DNA of 17,428 nucleotides from CAYYMH01 sp964472785 (GTDB taxonomy: Bacteria; Zhuqueibacterota; Zhuqueibacteria; Thermofontimicrobiales; Thermofontimicrobiaceae). Shown here piece by piece: positions 8,404 through 16,360 of the stretch. Both the position numbers and the translations under genes were made by a program. The notes under the pieces were generated by a model, which saw only the letters and a list, made by a program, of their open reading frames with translations, searched no databases and was not told where the DNA came from. Position 1 is the stretch's first letter. Every line of letters starts with the position of its first letter. The DNA is taken from NCBI GenBank assembly GCA_964472785.1, contig CAYYMH010000074.1:1-17428 (forward strand). Reading direction: 5' to 3'.

Positions 8404-9546
8404 ATGATCATTTCAAATGTTTTCCTTCGTGCTTTTAAATCTGTCTTTGAGCTGACAATTCCTTTCGATCCAAAAATTACGGTGCTCATTGGTCCGAATG
8501 AAAGTGGCAAGACTAACATTCTTAAAGCGTTATCAGCTTTTAACTTAGACGCTCAATTCGACAACTCATTAACCTGCCAATATTCTGACTATTATTATCA
8601 AAATAAGTGCCCGGAGTTGGTCGTAGAATTTTATAATCTCAGCAAGGAAAATCGTTCAAATTTAATGAAATTATCCGAACACTTCAAAACGATTGAGTCG
8701 TTCACGGTAAAAAAGGAAGGTCCTGAAATAACGGATTATAAGGTATATATCGAAGAAAATGAAATAGCAATCGCTGACATGAAGAAATTTTTGAAATATC
8801 TGCCAAAAGTTGTTTATTTCGATAGTATTCCATTAATCAAAAACAGAGTAGATTACTATAGCCTGATTGACGGCCGTCCTGGATTTACCACAGAACGTAA
8901 TTTGCTCAAAGTCGGTGGTCTGGATAATTTCGAAATTTTGTTTGAAGATTCGACGAGAGGACGTCGCGCTTCAGAGGAAGCCAGTCGGGTTATCACGGAT
9001 CAGATTCGCCGTGTTTGGTCACAGGAACCTTCAATAGAAATTAAATTGAATGTGAATGGAAAACTGCTTTATATTGACATATCTGACAGCACGACCGTAT
9101 TCGATACTCCGGAATCCCGCAGCCTGGGATTCCGCTGGTACCTTTCATTTTATATCAATTTTTTGGCACAAACTTACGAAGCCAAATCAAATGAATATTT
9201 ATTTTTAATTGATGAACCGGGTATCCATTTACATCCTGCCGGACAGAAAGATTTGATAAATGTATTAGAAGACTTATCCATGAAAAATCAGGTCATTTTC
9301 ACGACGCACTCACCTTTTATGATTAATAGAAAGCATCCGGAGAGGGTCAGGTTAGTTCAAAAAACAAAAGACGGCACAAATGTTGACAGTAAGGCTTATC
9401 GCGAAAATTGGAAACCACTGCGGAAGTCGATTGGTTTGATGATCGGAGATCTCTTTTTCTTTACTGGTGACAGAGGATTCATCGTCGAGGTACCGAATGA
9501 TAAATTTTCGATTAAAGAGAAATTGAAATTTTGGAACAAAGAATAA
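8404..9546 (+). CDS. OLD-type ABC ATPase, apparently truncated at the TOPRIM domain
   Basis: A 380-residue AAA/ABC-type ATPase from the ATG at 8404. A TTG at 8383 would add seven residues but is less likely. Walker A is GPNESGKT (30-37), a signature-like SRSLGFRW lies at about 238-245, Walker B is LFLIDEPG (266-273) and the H-loop is TTHSPF (300-305). Thus the ATPase half is intact. In full-length OLD-family proteins this half is followed by a TOPRIM nuclease domain that opens with a strand like LIVEGPSD. Here FIVEVPND (359-366) matches that strand, but the frame ends 14 residues later and the next 13 bp lead into a degenerate repeat element (9559-9726). The nuclease half is therefore missing, and the first TOPRIM motif has Val in place of Gly. 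The product may be inactive, regulatory or a relict. No partner gene such as a helicase is adjacent. Confidence 0.85.
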   Translation: MIISNVFLRAFKSVFELTIPFDPKITVLIGPNESGKTNILKALSAFNLDAQFDNSLTCQYSDYYYQNKCPELVVEFYNLSKENRSNLMKLSEHFKTIESFTVKKEGPEITDYKVYIEENEIAIADMKKFLKYLPKVVYFDSIPLIKNRVDYYSLIDGRPGFTTERNLLKVGGLDNFEILFEDSTRGRRASEEASRVITDQIRRVWSQEPSIEIKLNVNGKLLYIDISDSTTVFDTPESRSLGFRWYLSFYINFLAQTYEAKSNEYLFLIDEPGIHLHPAGQKDLINVLEDLSMKNQVIFTTHSPFMINRKHPERVRLVQKTKDGTNVDSKAYRENWKPLRKSIGLMIGDLFFFTGDRGFIVEVPNDKFSIKEKLKFWNKE

Positions 9547-9558
9547 TGTTGCTATTCA

Positions 9559-9726
9559 GCCACCGAGTCACAGAGAACTCGGAGAAAAAATCATTAAAAA
9601 TTAGGACACATATTTATCTCATTTTTGTATATCAGGGTTTAGAATTAGACTGTAAAATCAAATCATTATAATAGACTCGACAAATTGATTGTATATATCC
9701 CTCTGTGTGCTCATTCTCTCTGTGGC
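9559..9726. repeat. Degenerate inverted-repeat element, CACAGAG type
   Basis: The ends are inverted: GCCACCGAG (9559-9567) against GCCACAGAG (reverse complement of 9718-9726), eight of nine matching. Further in, CACAGAG (9569-9575) is the exact reverse complement of 9701-9707. About 125 bp of AT-rich non-coding sequence lies between. Its arms resemble those of the element at 1031-1156. It begins 13 bp after the stop codon of the truncated OLD ATPase gene. Confidence 0.55.
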
Positions 9727-9770
9727 ATTCTTTAATTGCCTGAATAGTAACAGAATAATTAACCAATAAA

Positions 9771-9810
9771 AAAACAGGCGGTTACGTTCTGGTTACCGCC
9801 TGTTTTTTTT
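9771..9810. terminator. Strong bidirectional Rho-independent terminator
   Basis: A perfect 12-bp stem (9771-9782 with 9795-9806; core ACAGGCGGT/ACCGCCTGT) has a 12-nt loop. It is followed by eight T residues (9803-9810) on the plus strand and preceded by a run of A on the other side, so it works in both directions. It separates the convergent ATPase gene (ends 9546) and the regulator gene (ends 9953). Confidence 0.92.
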
Positions 9811-9952
9811 ACAAACAATATATTCAAAATCAGAACATTTATTTTCGATGATTATTTCTTAAAGAGATGGTCCTCACCTGTTCAATTAAATAATCGACTA
9901 CTAAATAATGTTTGATTTTTTATCCACTTCAGATGATATTCGATGTCTCTAT

Positions 9953-10924
9953 CTATTCTCGGGGAATAGCATATTTTTTCATTTTGAATCTCAACGTAGC
10001 TTCAGGAATACCTAACAGCTTGGCTGCTTTCACCTGGTTACCACCAAACTTACCCAAAGCTTTCTTGATCAAATAAATCTCAATATCTGAAATGACTTTT
10101 TTAAGATTTCTGGGTTCCAGAAAATCGTACGGATGTTTTTTGATTCTAAATGGTAAAAATTCTGGCGACAGCTCGCCCTCCGGAGACATCATAACTAAAT
10201 TTTGAACCGTATTTTCTAATTCACGAACATTTCCTTTCCAGTCATACTGTAAAATTGATTCAAAAATTTCTGACTGAACAGCGGGGTCCCCTTTTCCTTC
10301 TGCTTCACAGTTCTTTTTCAGAAAGTATGAAAACAGTTCAGGAATGTCTTGTTTACGATCTCTGAGTGGCGGAATCACTAACGTCAATGTATTAATTAAA
10401 TAATACAGTTCCTTCTTAAATTTTCCTGATTCAATCTCGGGAAGTAAATCGTAATCAGAAGTACCGATAATGCGCATATCCAAGTTAACACTTTCATTAC
10501 TGCCAACCCTTCTGACCATTTTATCGCGAATAACTTGCAATAGTTCGTCCTGATATTCGGAATTGAGTTCACTGATATTATCCAAGACAAGAATTCCATT
10601 ATTCGCCTTTTCAAGTAATCCGACTGATCTCATCAACGCCTGATCACCTTCAGAATCTTCACCATACAAATCTTTTCGGTCAATTGTTTTTCCTAACGCG
10701 CCACAATTAATTTTTACAAACGCTCTGTTATATTTTGTACTGAGCGAGTAAATATGGCGTGCAGCAAATTCTTTTCCTGTGCCGGTTTCACCAATAATTA
10801 GCACATTGCTCTCAACCTTGGCTAGTTTCTTGACTGATCTTCGAAACCTTCTCGCTTCAGGAGAACTTCCGACAATCGGATTCTCCTGAACGTTAAGCTC
10901 TTTGTTGTTCATTTTGTTTTCCAT
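9953..10924 (-). CDS. Stand-alone NtrC/Fis-type AAA+ regulator with degenerate sigma-54 contact and catalytic motifs
   Basis: A 323-residue protein with only an AAA+ domain (about 17-258) and a C-terminal Fis-type helix-turn-helix (about 294-318, GGNQVKAAKLLGIPEATLRF). There is no receiver or other input domain. Walker A is intact (GETGTGKE, 45-52) and the GNVREL segment is kept (231-236). Three hallmark features are altered. The GAFTGA loop that contacts sigma-54 is absent (the region at about 82-98 reads EDSEGDQALM). Walker B is LVLDN (D115, N116) instead of DE. The usual FRxDLYYRL is FKKELYYLI, so the second arginine-finger position is Leu176. It may therefore bind DNA and ATP without activating sigma-54, as TyrR-like proteins do. 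GAAGG eight bases before the ATG at 10924 supports this start over the upstream GTG (10933). It is the second gene of an operon after the membrane protein gene at 10972-12036. Confidence 0.88.
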   Translation of the reverse strand: MENKMNNKELNVQENPIVGSSPEARRFRRSVKKLAKVESNVLIIGETGTGKEFAARHIYSLSTKYNRAFVKINCGALGKTIDRKDLYGEDSEGDQALMRSVGLLEKANNGILVLDNISELNSEYQDELLQVIRDKMVRRVGSNESVNLDMRIIGTSDYDLLPEIESGKFKKELYYLINTLTLVIPPLRDRKQDIPELFSYFLKKNCEAEGKGDPAVQSEIFESILQYDWKGNVRELENTVQNLVMMSPEGELSPEFLPFRIKKHPYDFLEPRNLKKVISDIEIYLIKKALGKFGGNQVKAAKLLGIPEATLRFKMKKYAIPRE

Positions 10925-10971
10925 GATAAGCACCTTCGTTAGTTAAAGTTAACATTTAAATTTTATTAAAT

Positions 10972-12036
10972 TTATTTTGATCTTTTGCTGACGATCAAAT
11001 ACGCGTATAAAAATAGAATTAATAAGACTGCAATTAATAAGAGCACACTTACTTTTATATATTTGTCAGTGAAAAAAATGATAAACAGAGTCAAAGAGAC
11101 AATTACCAGCAAAAAAAGAAAAAATCGATTAGGTAAAACTTTAATATAACTTTGGAAACGTTTTATGATTTCCTCGTATTTTGCCGTTCTGGGAATCAGG
11201 TTCAATTTATATGCCAGATTCTCAGTTAAATAATTATCATAAAATATTCCGAATTCAGTCTGCATAAAATAGAGTTTATCAATTAGTATCACACAGAAAA
11301 ATGTCAGATTCAGAAATAAGAATATCTGACTGGCAACCGGCGAAGCCTTAGATATCAAAGCATAATAATTATCCCAGATGTCGATTATCAAAAAAATTAG
11401 CAGACAAACTCCCAAAAGAACGATATGTTTTTGTAAAGGCACTTTTTTACGCTTAAGATTATATGCGCCTAAAATAGCGATGGATAACAATGCCAGCAAA
11501 TTCATGTAAATAGCCTTTGCAAGCAATTGATATTGACTGCTAAGTTCAAAAACAGTTTTCCATTCAATTAAAAAGCGATGATAAAATAAAAGAGAAACCG
11601 GAATCACGCACAAAAAACTTAATAAATATTTGGTGACAGTACCTTTCTTCTGAATCAATATTTCTGTGACAAGGTAGATAACAGTTACACAAATCGCAAT
11701 ACTAATGAGTATTTTTCGATACGACCATAAAATATAAAGAATTGTGTCATTTCCGATAGCATAGTCATTACCTATAAATATAACAACATGCCCAGTCAAA
11801 TAAATAAAAGAGAGTATAGATAGGTTCAGGAAGACAAACGGATAGTGTTTCTCTTTTTTGAACACTGAAAACGATAGCAACAAGATCAAGAGTAACAGGT
11901 CGTAATTTGCATGACTAAATATTGATAATTTCCAGTGAGGAAATACCAAAGAAATTTTAGAAATGACAAAATAAAAAAACCATATTTTAAAAATGAGTAA
12001 GAGTTGTTTTTTATATCGGTTTGATGCCTCGTCCAT
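10972..12036 (-). CDS. Polytopic membrane protein of unknown family
   Basis: A 354-residue, very hydrophobic protein that I do not recognise. About ten membrane segments are visible near residues 11-32, 45-59, 67-88, 108-127, 136-153, 173-194, 203-220, 237-255, 305-323 and 328-348. The longest polar loop (about 256-304, with tyrosines and acidic residues) lies between the eighth and ninth segments. No catalytic or transport motif stands out. AGGTG just before the ATG at 12036 supports this start; a GTG at 12066 would add ten residues but lacks a Shine-Dalgarno. The downstream AAA+ regulator gene begins 47 bp after the stop, so the two are probably cotranscribed from the promoter at 12138-12166. 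A role as membrane sensor or inhibitor for the regulator, which has no input domain, is inference from that arrangement. Confidence 0.8.
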   Translation of the reverse strand: MDEASNRYKKQLLLIFKIWFFYFVISKISLVFPHWKLSIFSHANYDLLLLILLLSFSVFKKEKHYPFVFLNLSILSFIYLTGHVVIFIGNDYAIGNDTILYILWSYRKILISIAICVTVIYLVTEILIQKKGTVTKYLLSFLCVIPVSLLFYHRFLIEWKTVFELSSQYQLLAKAIYMNLLALLSIAILGAYNLKRKKVPLQKHIVLLGVCLLIFLIIDIWDNYYALISKASPVASQIFLFLNLTFFCVILIDKLYFMQTEFGIFYDNYLTENLAYKLNLIPRTAKYEEIIKRFQSYIKVLPNRFFLFLLVIVSLTLFIIFFTDKYIKVSVLLLIAVLLILFLYAYLIVSKRSK

Positions 12037-12066
12037 ATCACCTGAAACGTCTGAAATTCGCCGCAC

Positions 12067-12628
12067 GATAAATTAGATAGTGACTCTGATGTTACATGCG
12101 TACAACCCGCGCTCTCTATTTTGCTTTTAGCGAAATAAATATAAATAATTATTCAGATAAAATCAAGTAATTTTTTCATAGAATAGAAAAATTGGCGATG
12201 AATGAAATAATACTATTCTTTTTAGCAGAATTGGTCGAAATATTTTATTATCGATAATTATCTTTATTCATAAAATATTGTCAAAGAACTTAATTTCAAT
12301 ACCTTAAATGCTTTTTAATCTCATATTTATTTTAATTTTTCTGAAGATTTATAGTCGCAATTAAAGTTTGAACTATATTACTTCATACCATAAATAAATT
12401 GAATTGTTCCATATTCATTTTTAAGATATATTATTATGGCTAATTTATTTAATAAGTTATAATTACTTTTTTTATACGTCACTAATAAATTTTTAAATTT
12501 AATTCCTACATCGGAAATTGGGACATGTTTAAATACTTGAATCAACACAGATCTTTGGATTAATTTTTGATATTTTAATGGTTTAAAGAGAAATACATCT
12601 TATTTTTAAAATTTGAAATCTCAAAATT
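12067..12628. other. AT-rich intergenic region
   Basis: No gene is visible in 562 bp. It holds the promoter at 12138-12166 for the leftward operon and small perfect palindromes ATTATCGATAAT (12247-12258) and GATAATTATC (12253-12262), which overlap and could be a regulator site or chance in AT-rich DNA. A weak hairpin TGAAAT/ATTTCA at 12614-12631 lies at the end of the oxidoreductase gene but lacks a good T-run. Otherwise I see nothing. Confidence 0.6.
12138..12166 (-). promoter_or_regulatory. Promoter for the membrane protein and AAA+ regulator operon
   Basis: On the minus strand, TTGATT (12166-12161), a 17-bp spacer and TATATT (12143-12138). Transcription would start near 12131, about 95 nt before the ATG at 12036. 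The -10 box is the same as at the tRNA and MarR promoters. Confidence 0.6.
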
Positions 12629-15600
12629 TCATTGATTCGAATTATTAGCCTTATTCCTGCCTTTTAAAAAATCGATCATTTTCGGAACAGCTAAAGGTGT
12701 AACCTCGGGTAACATCTTGGGCATCAAATTATCCATCACTTTCGGCATCATGTTTGGCATTTGTTCTGCCATATAATCTGGCATGGGAATTCTGTCAGAT
12801 ACACGCTCCAGCATCGTTGGCATTACTTTGGGCATCATTCCCGGTAATAATTTGGGAAATAAAATCGGAAACATCGGTTTCATCCCTGCAAATAAAACAC
12901 CTCCCAACGGACCAAGTCTTCCCATAAACTTCATCATACGTCCCATTCCAAGCGGCATGGCGTCAAGCAATTCGGGCCACATACTATCCATCAGATCGGC
13001 AAATCCTGCGGGCGTCATTAACGCGATCATCGCTTCAAAAACTGCCCATTGTTTTGCAACTTCGGGATTTGGGTCTTTAAATTCTTTTCCCAGTGCCTTA
13101 CAGGCAAATGCCGCCAGGTCGTGAATTTCAACCGGTATTTCTTTTTTGTCTCTGGAAATGCGAAGCTGAAATTCGCAGCACGGACAAAGAGCGAGCACAG
13201 ATTCAGCTTGATTTTCAATGGCATCATCGAGTCGAATTTTTCCGATATCTGCAGCTATCGGAGGTTCTTTGATTAAAGTCAAAACGCTTCCGCAGCAGTG
13301 TCCCTCTTCACGATTATGCTGCATTTCAACAAAATCAACGCCCGGAATCGCCTTAATCAACTCACGGGGTTCTTCGTACACACCGGACACTCGCCCAATA
13401 TGACAGGAATCATGCCAGGTGACGCGTTGTTTAACTTCATGGGTGAACTTAAATTCACCCGCTTTAATCTTTTCAGCAAGGATTTCACTGTAGTGTTTTG
13501 CCTTAATGTCATATTCGATTCCTAATTTATCCGCCCAATCTTTGTAAACATGCCGCCACATCATATCACATGCCGGACAGGAAGAGACAACCGTGTCAGC
13601 ACCTTTTCTTTTTACATTCTCAATATTTTTTTTCATCAGATTGATAAAATCATCCCACTTTCCGGCGACCAACATTGGGGTGCCGCAACAGTTTTCCGCA
13701 TTCCCAACATAAGTAAAATCAACGCCTGCGGCATCCAAAAGTGTGACCGAAGCTGCTCCAATGTCATGTTCAACATAGGAAGCAGTACATCCGGCAAAGT
13801 AAACCATGTCACTTTTTTTATCAGGTCCGTGTTTATCCCAAAGCTCTTTGGGGAACCAATCCGAACGATTTTTCCGGTAACCTGCCCAAATGTTTCCCTG
13901 CGAGTTCAGCGCTGCACTCATCATCTCGAAAGGTGGAAACGTCATTTCTTTGTTTTCGTGGACTAGTTTTCCTCTCAGCTTCATCCAAGACGGTTCAATA
14001 GGCAAAGAAGCTGAGCAGCGAAAGTTGCAGATTTCGCATGTTGTACAAACCAGCATCGTGTCAACCATGTTCTGATCCCAATCTGCTCTGCCTTCAATAT
14101 ATTCGCGTAACCAGTACCACTTCCCTCTCGGTGATTGGCTTTCCCAACCTCTTCCGTAAAACTGATCGCACTCATCCACGCAATAACCACATTGCGAACA
14201 AGCGTAAGCGTACCAAGCTATGTCACCAGGAATATCACGCTTCGGTTTAAACGCCGGACGTTCGCCAACTCGGGTGATCACCAGATTTCCAAGAGGACGG
14301 GCAAGCGGTTCCAGCAAATTCGCCATTCCCAATACCCGACTGATCATCTTACCGCCAAAAACTTTATCCGGATTGAGAATGCCTTTTTTGTCAATTTGTT
14401 TTTTGAACTGTTTCATTTTTTGCATTCGCTCTTTTCCCAGAATCTGTTTCGCCCTGCTCGAAAAATACACTCCTGTGGAATAAGCCCTGCCACCGTTTCT
14501 TTCAGCAATTTTTAAAATTGTCAGAACCAGCCCAAACACTAAGTTGTAACCGAATTTCCGTTGATCGCTGGGAATGAAACCAAGCAATACGACTTCCGGC
14601 TTTCCGTCTCTGCCATTCTTGATGATAACACCTTCCTTCACCACGGGCTGGTCCACCTTGCGCTCAATTTCACACATTACTTTATTAAAACTTTCCAGTG
14701 GCACAACAACCTCTGCCGGCACCAGTGAAGGTCCCAATCGCTTGACCACCATTAACTTGAAACGTTCTTTCCACTCGTAATCCGCGATTTCCTGGCTCAG
14801 TTGATCTCCGTCATACTTATTTACAATATCAGGTAATTTCCCCATCATCTTTTCCCGATCTTTTTCCCGGAAAGCAATTGTGGCAATATACGCAGCCGGC
14901 AGCATCGGTTTATGTTCAGCCGGATGGCCATGATGCATTAATACCGGCGCCCGGTTTTTCATCTCCGCCATCCGTGGATTGATAAAAACCAGCGACCAGA
15001 TGGGCAAATCTTCTTTTATCATTTCTTCAGTCGCTGCGGCTAATTTACTGGCATCCGCAAACGCGATCGAGATGACGCCAAGGTCTTCCAATTGTTTGAT
15101 CTTCAACGTCACCTGACTAATGATACCGGTTATTCCCTCCGCATCTGCAATCAATTCCAAATCATCACCGTAAAATTCTTTTACCGTACCGTCCGGCATC
15201 ACCACCCGTGCAAAAATTACATTTTCCGAATACCAACCAAATTCATAAGATCCAAAACCAGCACCCCCCTGAGCTAACCACCCGCCTGCAGAGGAGGACG
15301 GATAACTTGACGGATACAGTCGCAACGTAAGACCTTCGGGCATCAGTTTTTTGTCAAGCTGCTCCCAGGTGATACCAGGTTCCACGGTTGCTGTTAAATT
15401 ATCCTTGTCCACACTGAGCACGTCTTTCATCATGTAAAAATCGATAACGATTCCTTTACGCGTCGGTAAAACACCGCCGTAACCAGAGGACGCTTTAGCC
15501 CTGGGCGTTACGGGTATGCTTCTCTCGTTTGCCCATTTTATTAACTTTACGAGCTGCTCCTCATTGGTCGGTTGGACCACAGCATCGGGTGTAGTATTGC

Positions 15601-15736
15601 CGATTAGTGGTTTGAACAATTTTGGCATCGCCGCAATATCGTGTCCATACAAAACACGTTCGGTTTTATCAAAAGTAACCCGATCTCCGAAATTTTCCTG
15701 TAGCCATTGAACATCTTTTTTCGTTATTTTACCCAT
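12629..15736 (-). CDS. FAD-linked oxidase / iron-sulfur oxidoreductase fusion (GlcD plus GlcF-like)
   Basis: A 1035-residue fusion resembling a D-2-hydroxyacid (lactate/glycolate) dehydrogenase. Residues about 45-215 form the PCMH-type FAD-binding domain (PRAKASSGYGG at 78-88; the glycine-rich stretch at 150-163), and 220-460 the substrate-side FAD-oxidase domain. Two four-Cys cluster motifs follow: C513/C516/C519/C523 and C564/C567/C570/C574. Then come two CCG (heterodisulfide-reductase-like) domains, with C650, CCG at 683-685 and CPAC at 720-723, then C778, CCG at 814-816 and CPCC at 851-854. Electrons would pass from FAD through the clusters to an unknown acceptor. Residues about 905-1035 are an extra Met/Pro-rich tail. 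AAAGG eight bases before the ATG supports the start. It follows the MarR gene by 26 bp, so it is probably in that operon and under MarR control. The substrate cannot be read from sequence. Confidence 0.92.
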   Translation of the reverse strand: MGKITKKDVQWLQENFGDRVTFDKTERVLYGHDIAAMPKLFKPLIGNTTPDAVVQPTNEEQLVKLIKWANERSIPVTPRAKASSGYGGVLPTRKGIVIDFYMMKDVLSVDKDNLTATVEPGITWEQLDKKLMPEGLTLRLYPSSYPSSSAGGWLAQGGAGFGSYEFGWYSENVIFARVVMPDGTVKEFYGDDLELIADAEGITGIISQVTLKIKQLEDLGVISIAFADASKLAAATEEMIKEDLPIWSLVFINPRMAEMKNRAPVLMHHGHPAEHKPMLPAAYIATIAFREKDREKMMGKLPDIVNKYDGDQLSQEIADYEWKERFKLMVVKRLGPSLVPAEVVVPLESFNKVMCEIERKVDQPVVKEGVIIKNGRDGKPEVVLLGFIPSDQRKFGYNLVFGLVLTILKIAERNGGRAYSTGVYFSSRAKQILGKERMQKMKQFKKQIDKKGILNPDKVFGGKMISRVLGMANLLEPLARPLGNLVITRVGERPAFKPKRDIPGDIAWYAYACSQCGYCVDECDQFYGRGWESQSPRGKWYWLREYIEGRADWDQNMVDTMLVCTTCEICNFRCSASLPIEPSWMKLRGKLVHENKEMTFPPFEMMSAALNSQGNIWAGYRKNRSDWFPKELWDKHGPDKKSDMVYFAGCTASYVEHDIGAASVTLLDAAGVDFTYVGNAENCCGTPMLVAGKWDDFINLMKKNIENVKRKGADTVVSSCPACDMMWRHVYKDWADKLGIEYDIKAKHYSEILAEKIKAGEFKFTHEVKQRVTWHDSCHIGRVSGVYEEPRELIKAIPGVDFVEMQHNREEGHCCGSVLTLIKEPPIAADIGKIRLDDAIENQAESVLALCPCCEFQLRISRDKKEIPVEIHDLAAFACKALGKEFKDPNPEVAKQWAVFEAMIALMTPAGFADLMDSMWPELLDAMPLGMGRMMKFMGRLGPLGGVLFAGMKPMFPILFPKLLPGMMPKVMPTMLERVSDRIPMPDYMAEQMPNMMPKVMDNLMPKMLPEVTPLAVPKMIDFLKGRNKANNSNQ

Positions 15737-15762
15737 TTACTTGACCTTTCGCTTTTTTGTGT

Positions 15763-16254
15763 TTAATGTGCGGTTTTTATTTTTTCCGAATGATTTTTTA
15801 TATTCGAATCCAGCCATTTTTCCACAGCGTGATTGAGTACTTCCAATGACTGAATTAACTGTTTTCGGTCTTTCTCAGGAATAAATTTCACAATATCTTC
15901 ATGGATCATCTGATGATGCTGAATAAGTTTTTTACTGATAGTGTTTCCTTTTGAGGTTAGCGAGAGATGAAATGTCCGTCGATCATTTTTACCGCTGATA
16001 CGGAGGACGTAGTTTTTATCAACCAGCCCATCCACAATCCGGGTGATGCGGCTGCTGGTCAACTCCATATTTTGGGCCAGTTCTTTAACAGTAACCTCTC
16101 CCCTTTCAAACAATATTTTGAGACAACGGAACTCAGCCAGAGACACGCCAAATTTTGCCACGTGTTGTATTTCCTTTTCACTGCAATTGTTAAATAATCT
16201 GGCTGAAATTTCCGCAAGTTGAATCGCGTAGGGTTCTTGATTTTGTTTTTTCAA
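15763..16254 (-). CDS. MarR-family transcriptional regulator
   Basis: A 163-residue winged-helix regulator. Helical dimerisation segments lie at both ends (about 5-30 and 105-150). The DNA-binding part spans about 35-105, with the recognition helix near LTSSRITRIVDGLVDK (65-80) and a wing containing the family-typical DRR (91-93). Start is a TTG at 16254, supported by AGGA (16266-16263) eight bases upstream and by the absence of an early ATG. The gene leads an operon with the oxidoreductase gene, 26 bp downstream. MarR proteins usually repress their own operon until a small ligand binds; an imperfect palindrome overlapping the promoter (16292-16320) fits this. The two cysteines (24 and 44) could permit redox sensing, but nothing proves it. 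Confidence 0.93.
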   Translation of the reverse strand: MKKQNQEPYAIQLAEISARLFNNCSEKEIQHVAKFGVSLAEFRCLKILFERGEVTVKELAQNMELTSSRITRIVDGLVDKNYVLRISGKNDRRTFHLSLTSKGNTISKKLIQHHQMIHEDIVKFIPEKDRKQLIQSLEVLNHAVEKWLDSNIKNHSEKIKTAH

Positions 16255-16291
16255 TTTTAATATCCTATTTATTTGTTAGTATCATCTTTTG

Positions 16292-16320
16292 TTATTGTTA
16301 AAATATAATACAACTAATAA
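16292..16320. promoter_or_regulatory. Candidate MarR operator
   Basis: TTATTGTT (16292-16299) and AACTAATAA (16312-16320) are reverse complements apart from one inserted base, a 29-bp imperfect palindrome. It overlaps the -10 box and spacer of the MarR operon promoter, where a repressor would block polymerase. MarR proteins bind AT-rich imperfect palindromes, but in AT-rich DNA this can arise by chance. Confidence 0.35.
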
Positions 16321-16330
16321 TTAATGTCAA
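16302..16330 (-). promoter_or_regulatory. Promoter for the MarR-oxidoreductase operon
   Basis: On the minus strand, a perfect TTGACA (16330-16325), a 17-bp spacer and TATATT (16307-16302). Transcription would start near 16295, about 40 nt before the TTG start codon of the MarR gene. Confidence 0.75.
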
Positions 16331-16360
16331 GAACTTTCTTGTGTCGGATTAAGAGCTGAC

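Larger units (their letters stand above)
9547..9952. other. Intergenic region between convergent genes
   Basis: Contains the degenerate repeat element (9559-9726) and the bidirectional terminator (9771-9810), listed separately. In-frame sequence after the ATPase stop does not resemble the missing TOPRIM domain, and the space is too short to hold it. Nothing recognisable lies in 9811-9952. Confidence 0.7.

Noticed and set aside
8404..9546. Complete Gabija- or Septu-like defence system
   Set aside because: The ATPase lacks the TOPRIM half and no helicase or HNH nuclease partner is adjacent.
12247..12262. Overlapping perfect palindromes as a specific operator
   Set aside because: Short and made of A/T around a central CG in a very AT-rich spacer, about 80 bp upstream of the nearest promoter; chance is a sufficient explanation.
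13550..13966. 138-codon plus-strand open frame opposite the oxidoreductase gene, and several shorter ones at 12783-15710
   Set aside because: They are antisense shadows of a well-supported 1035-codon gene with clear Fe-S motifs; none shows a ribosome site or domain.
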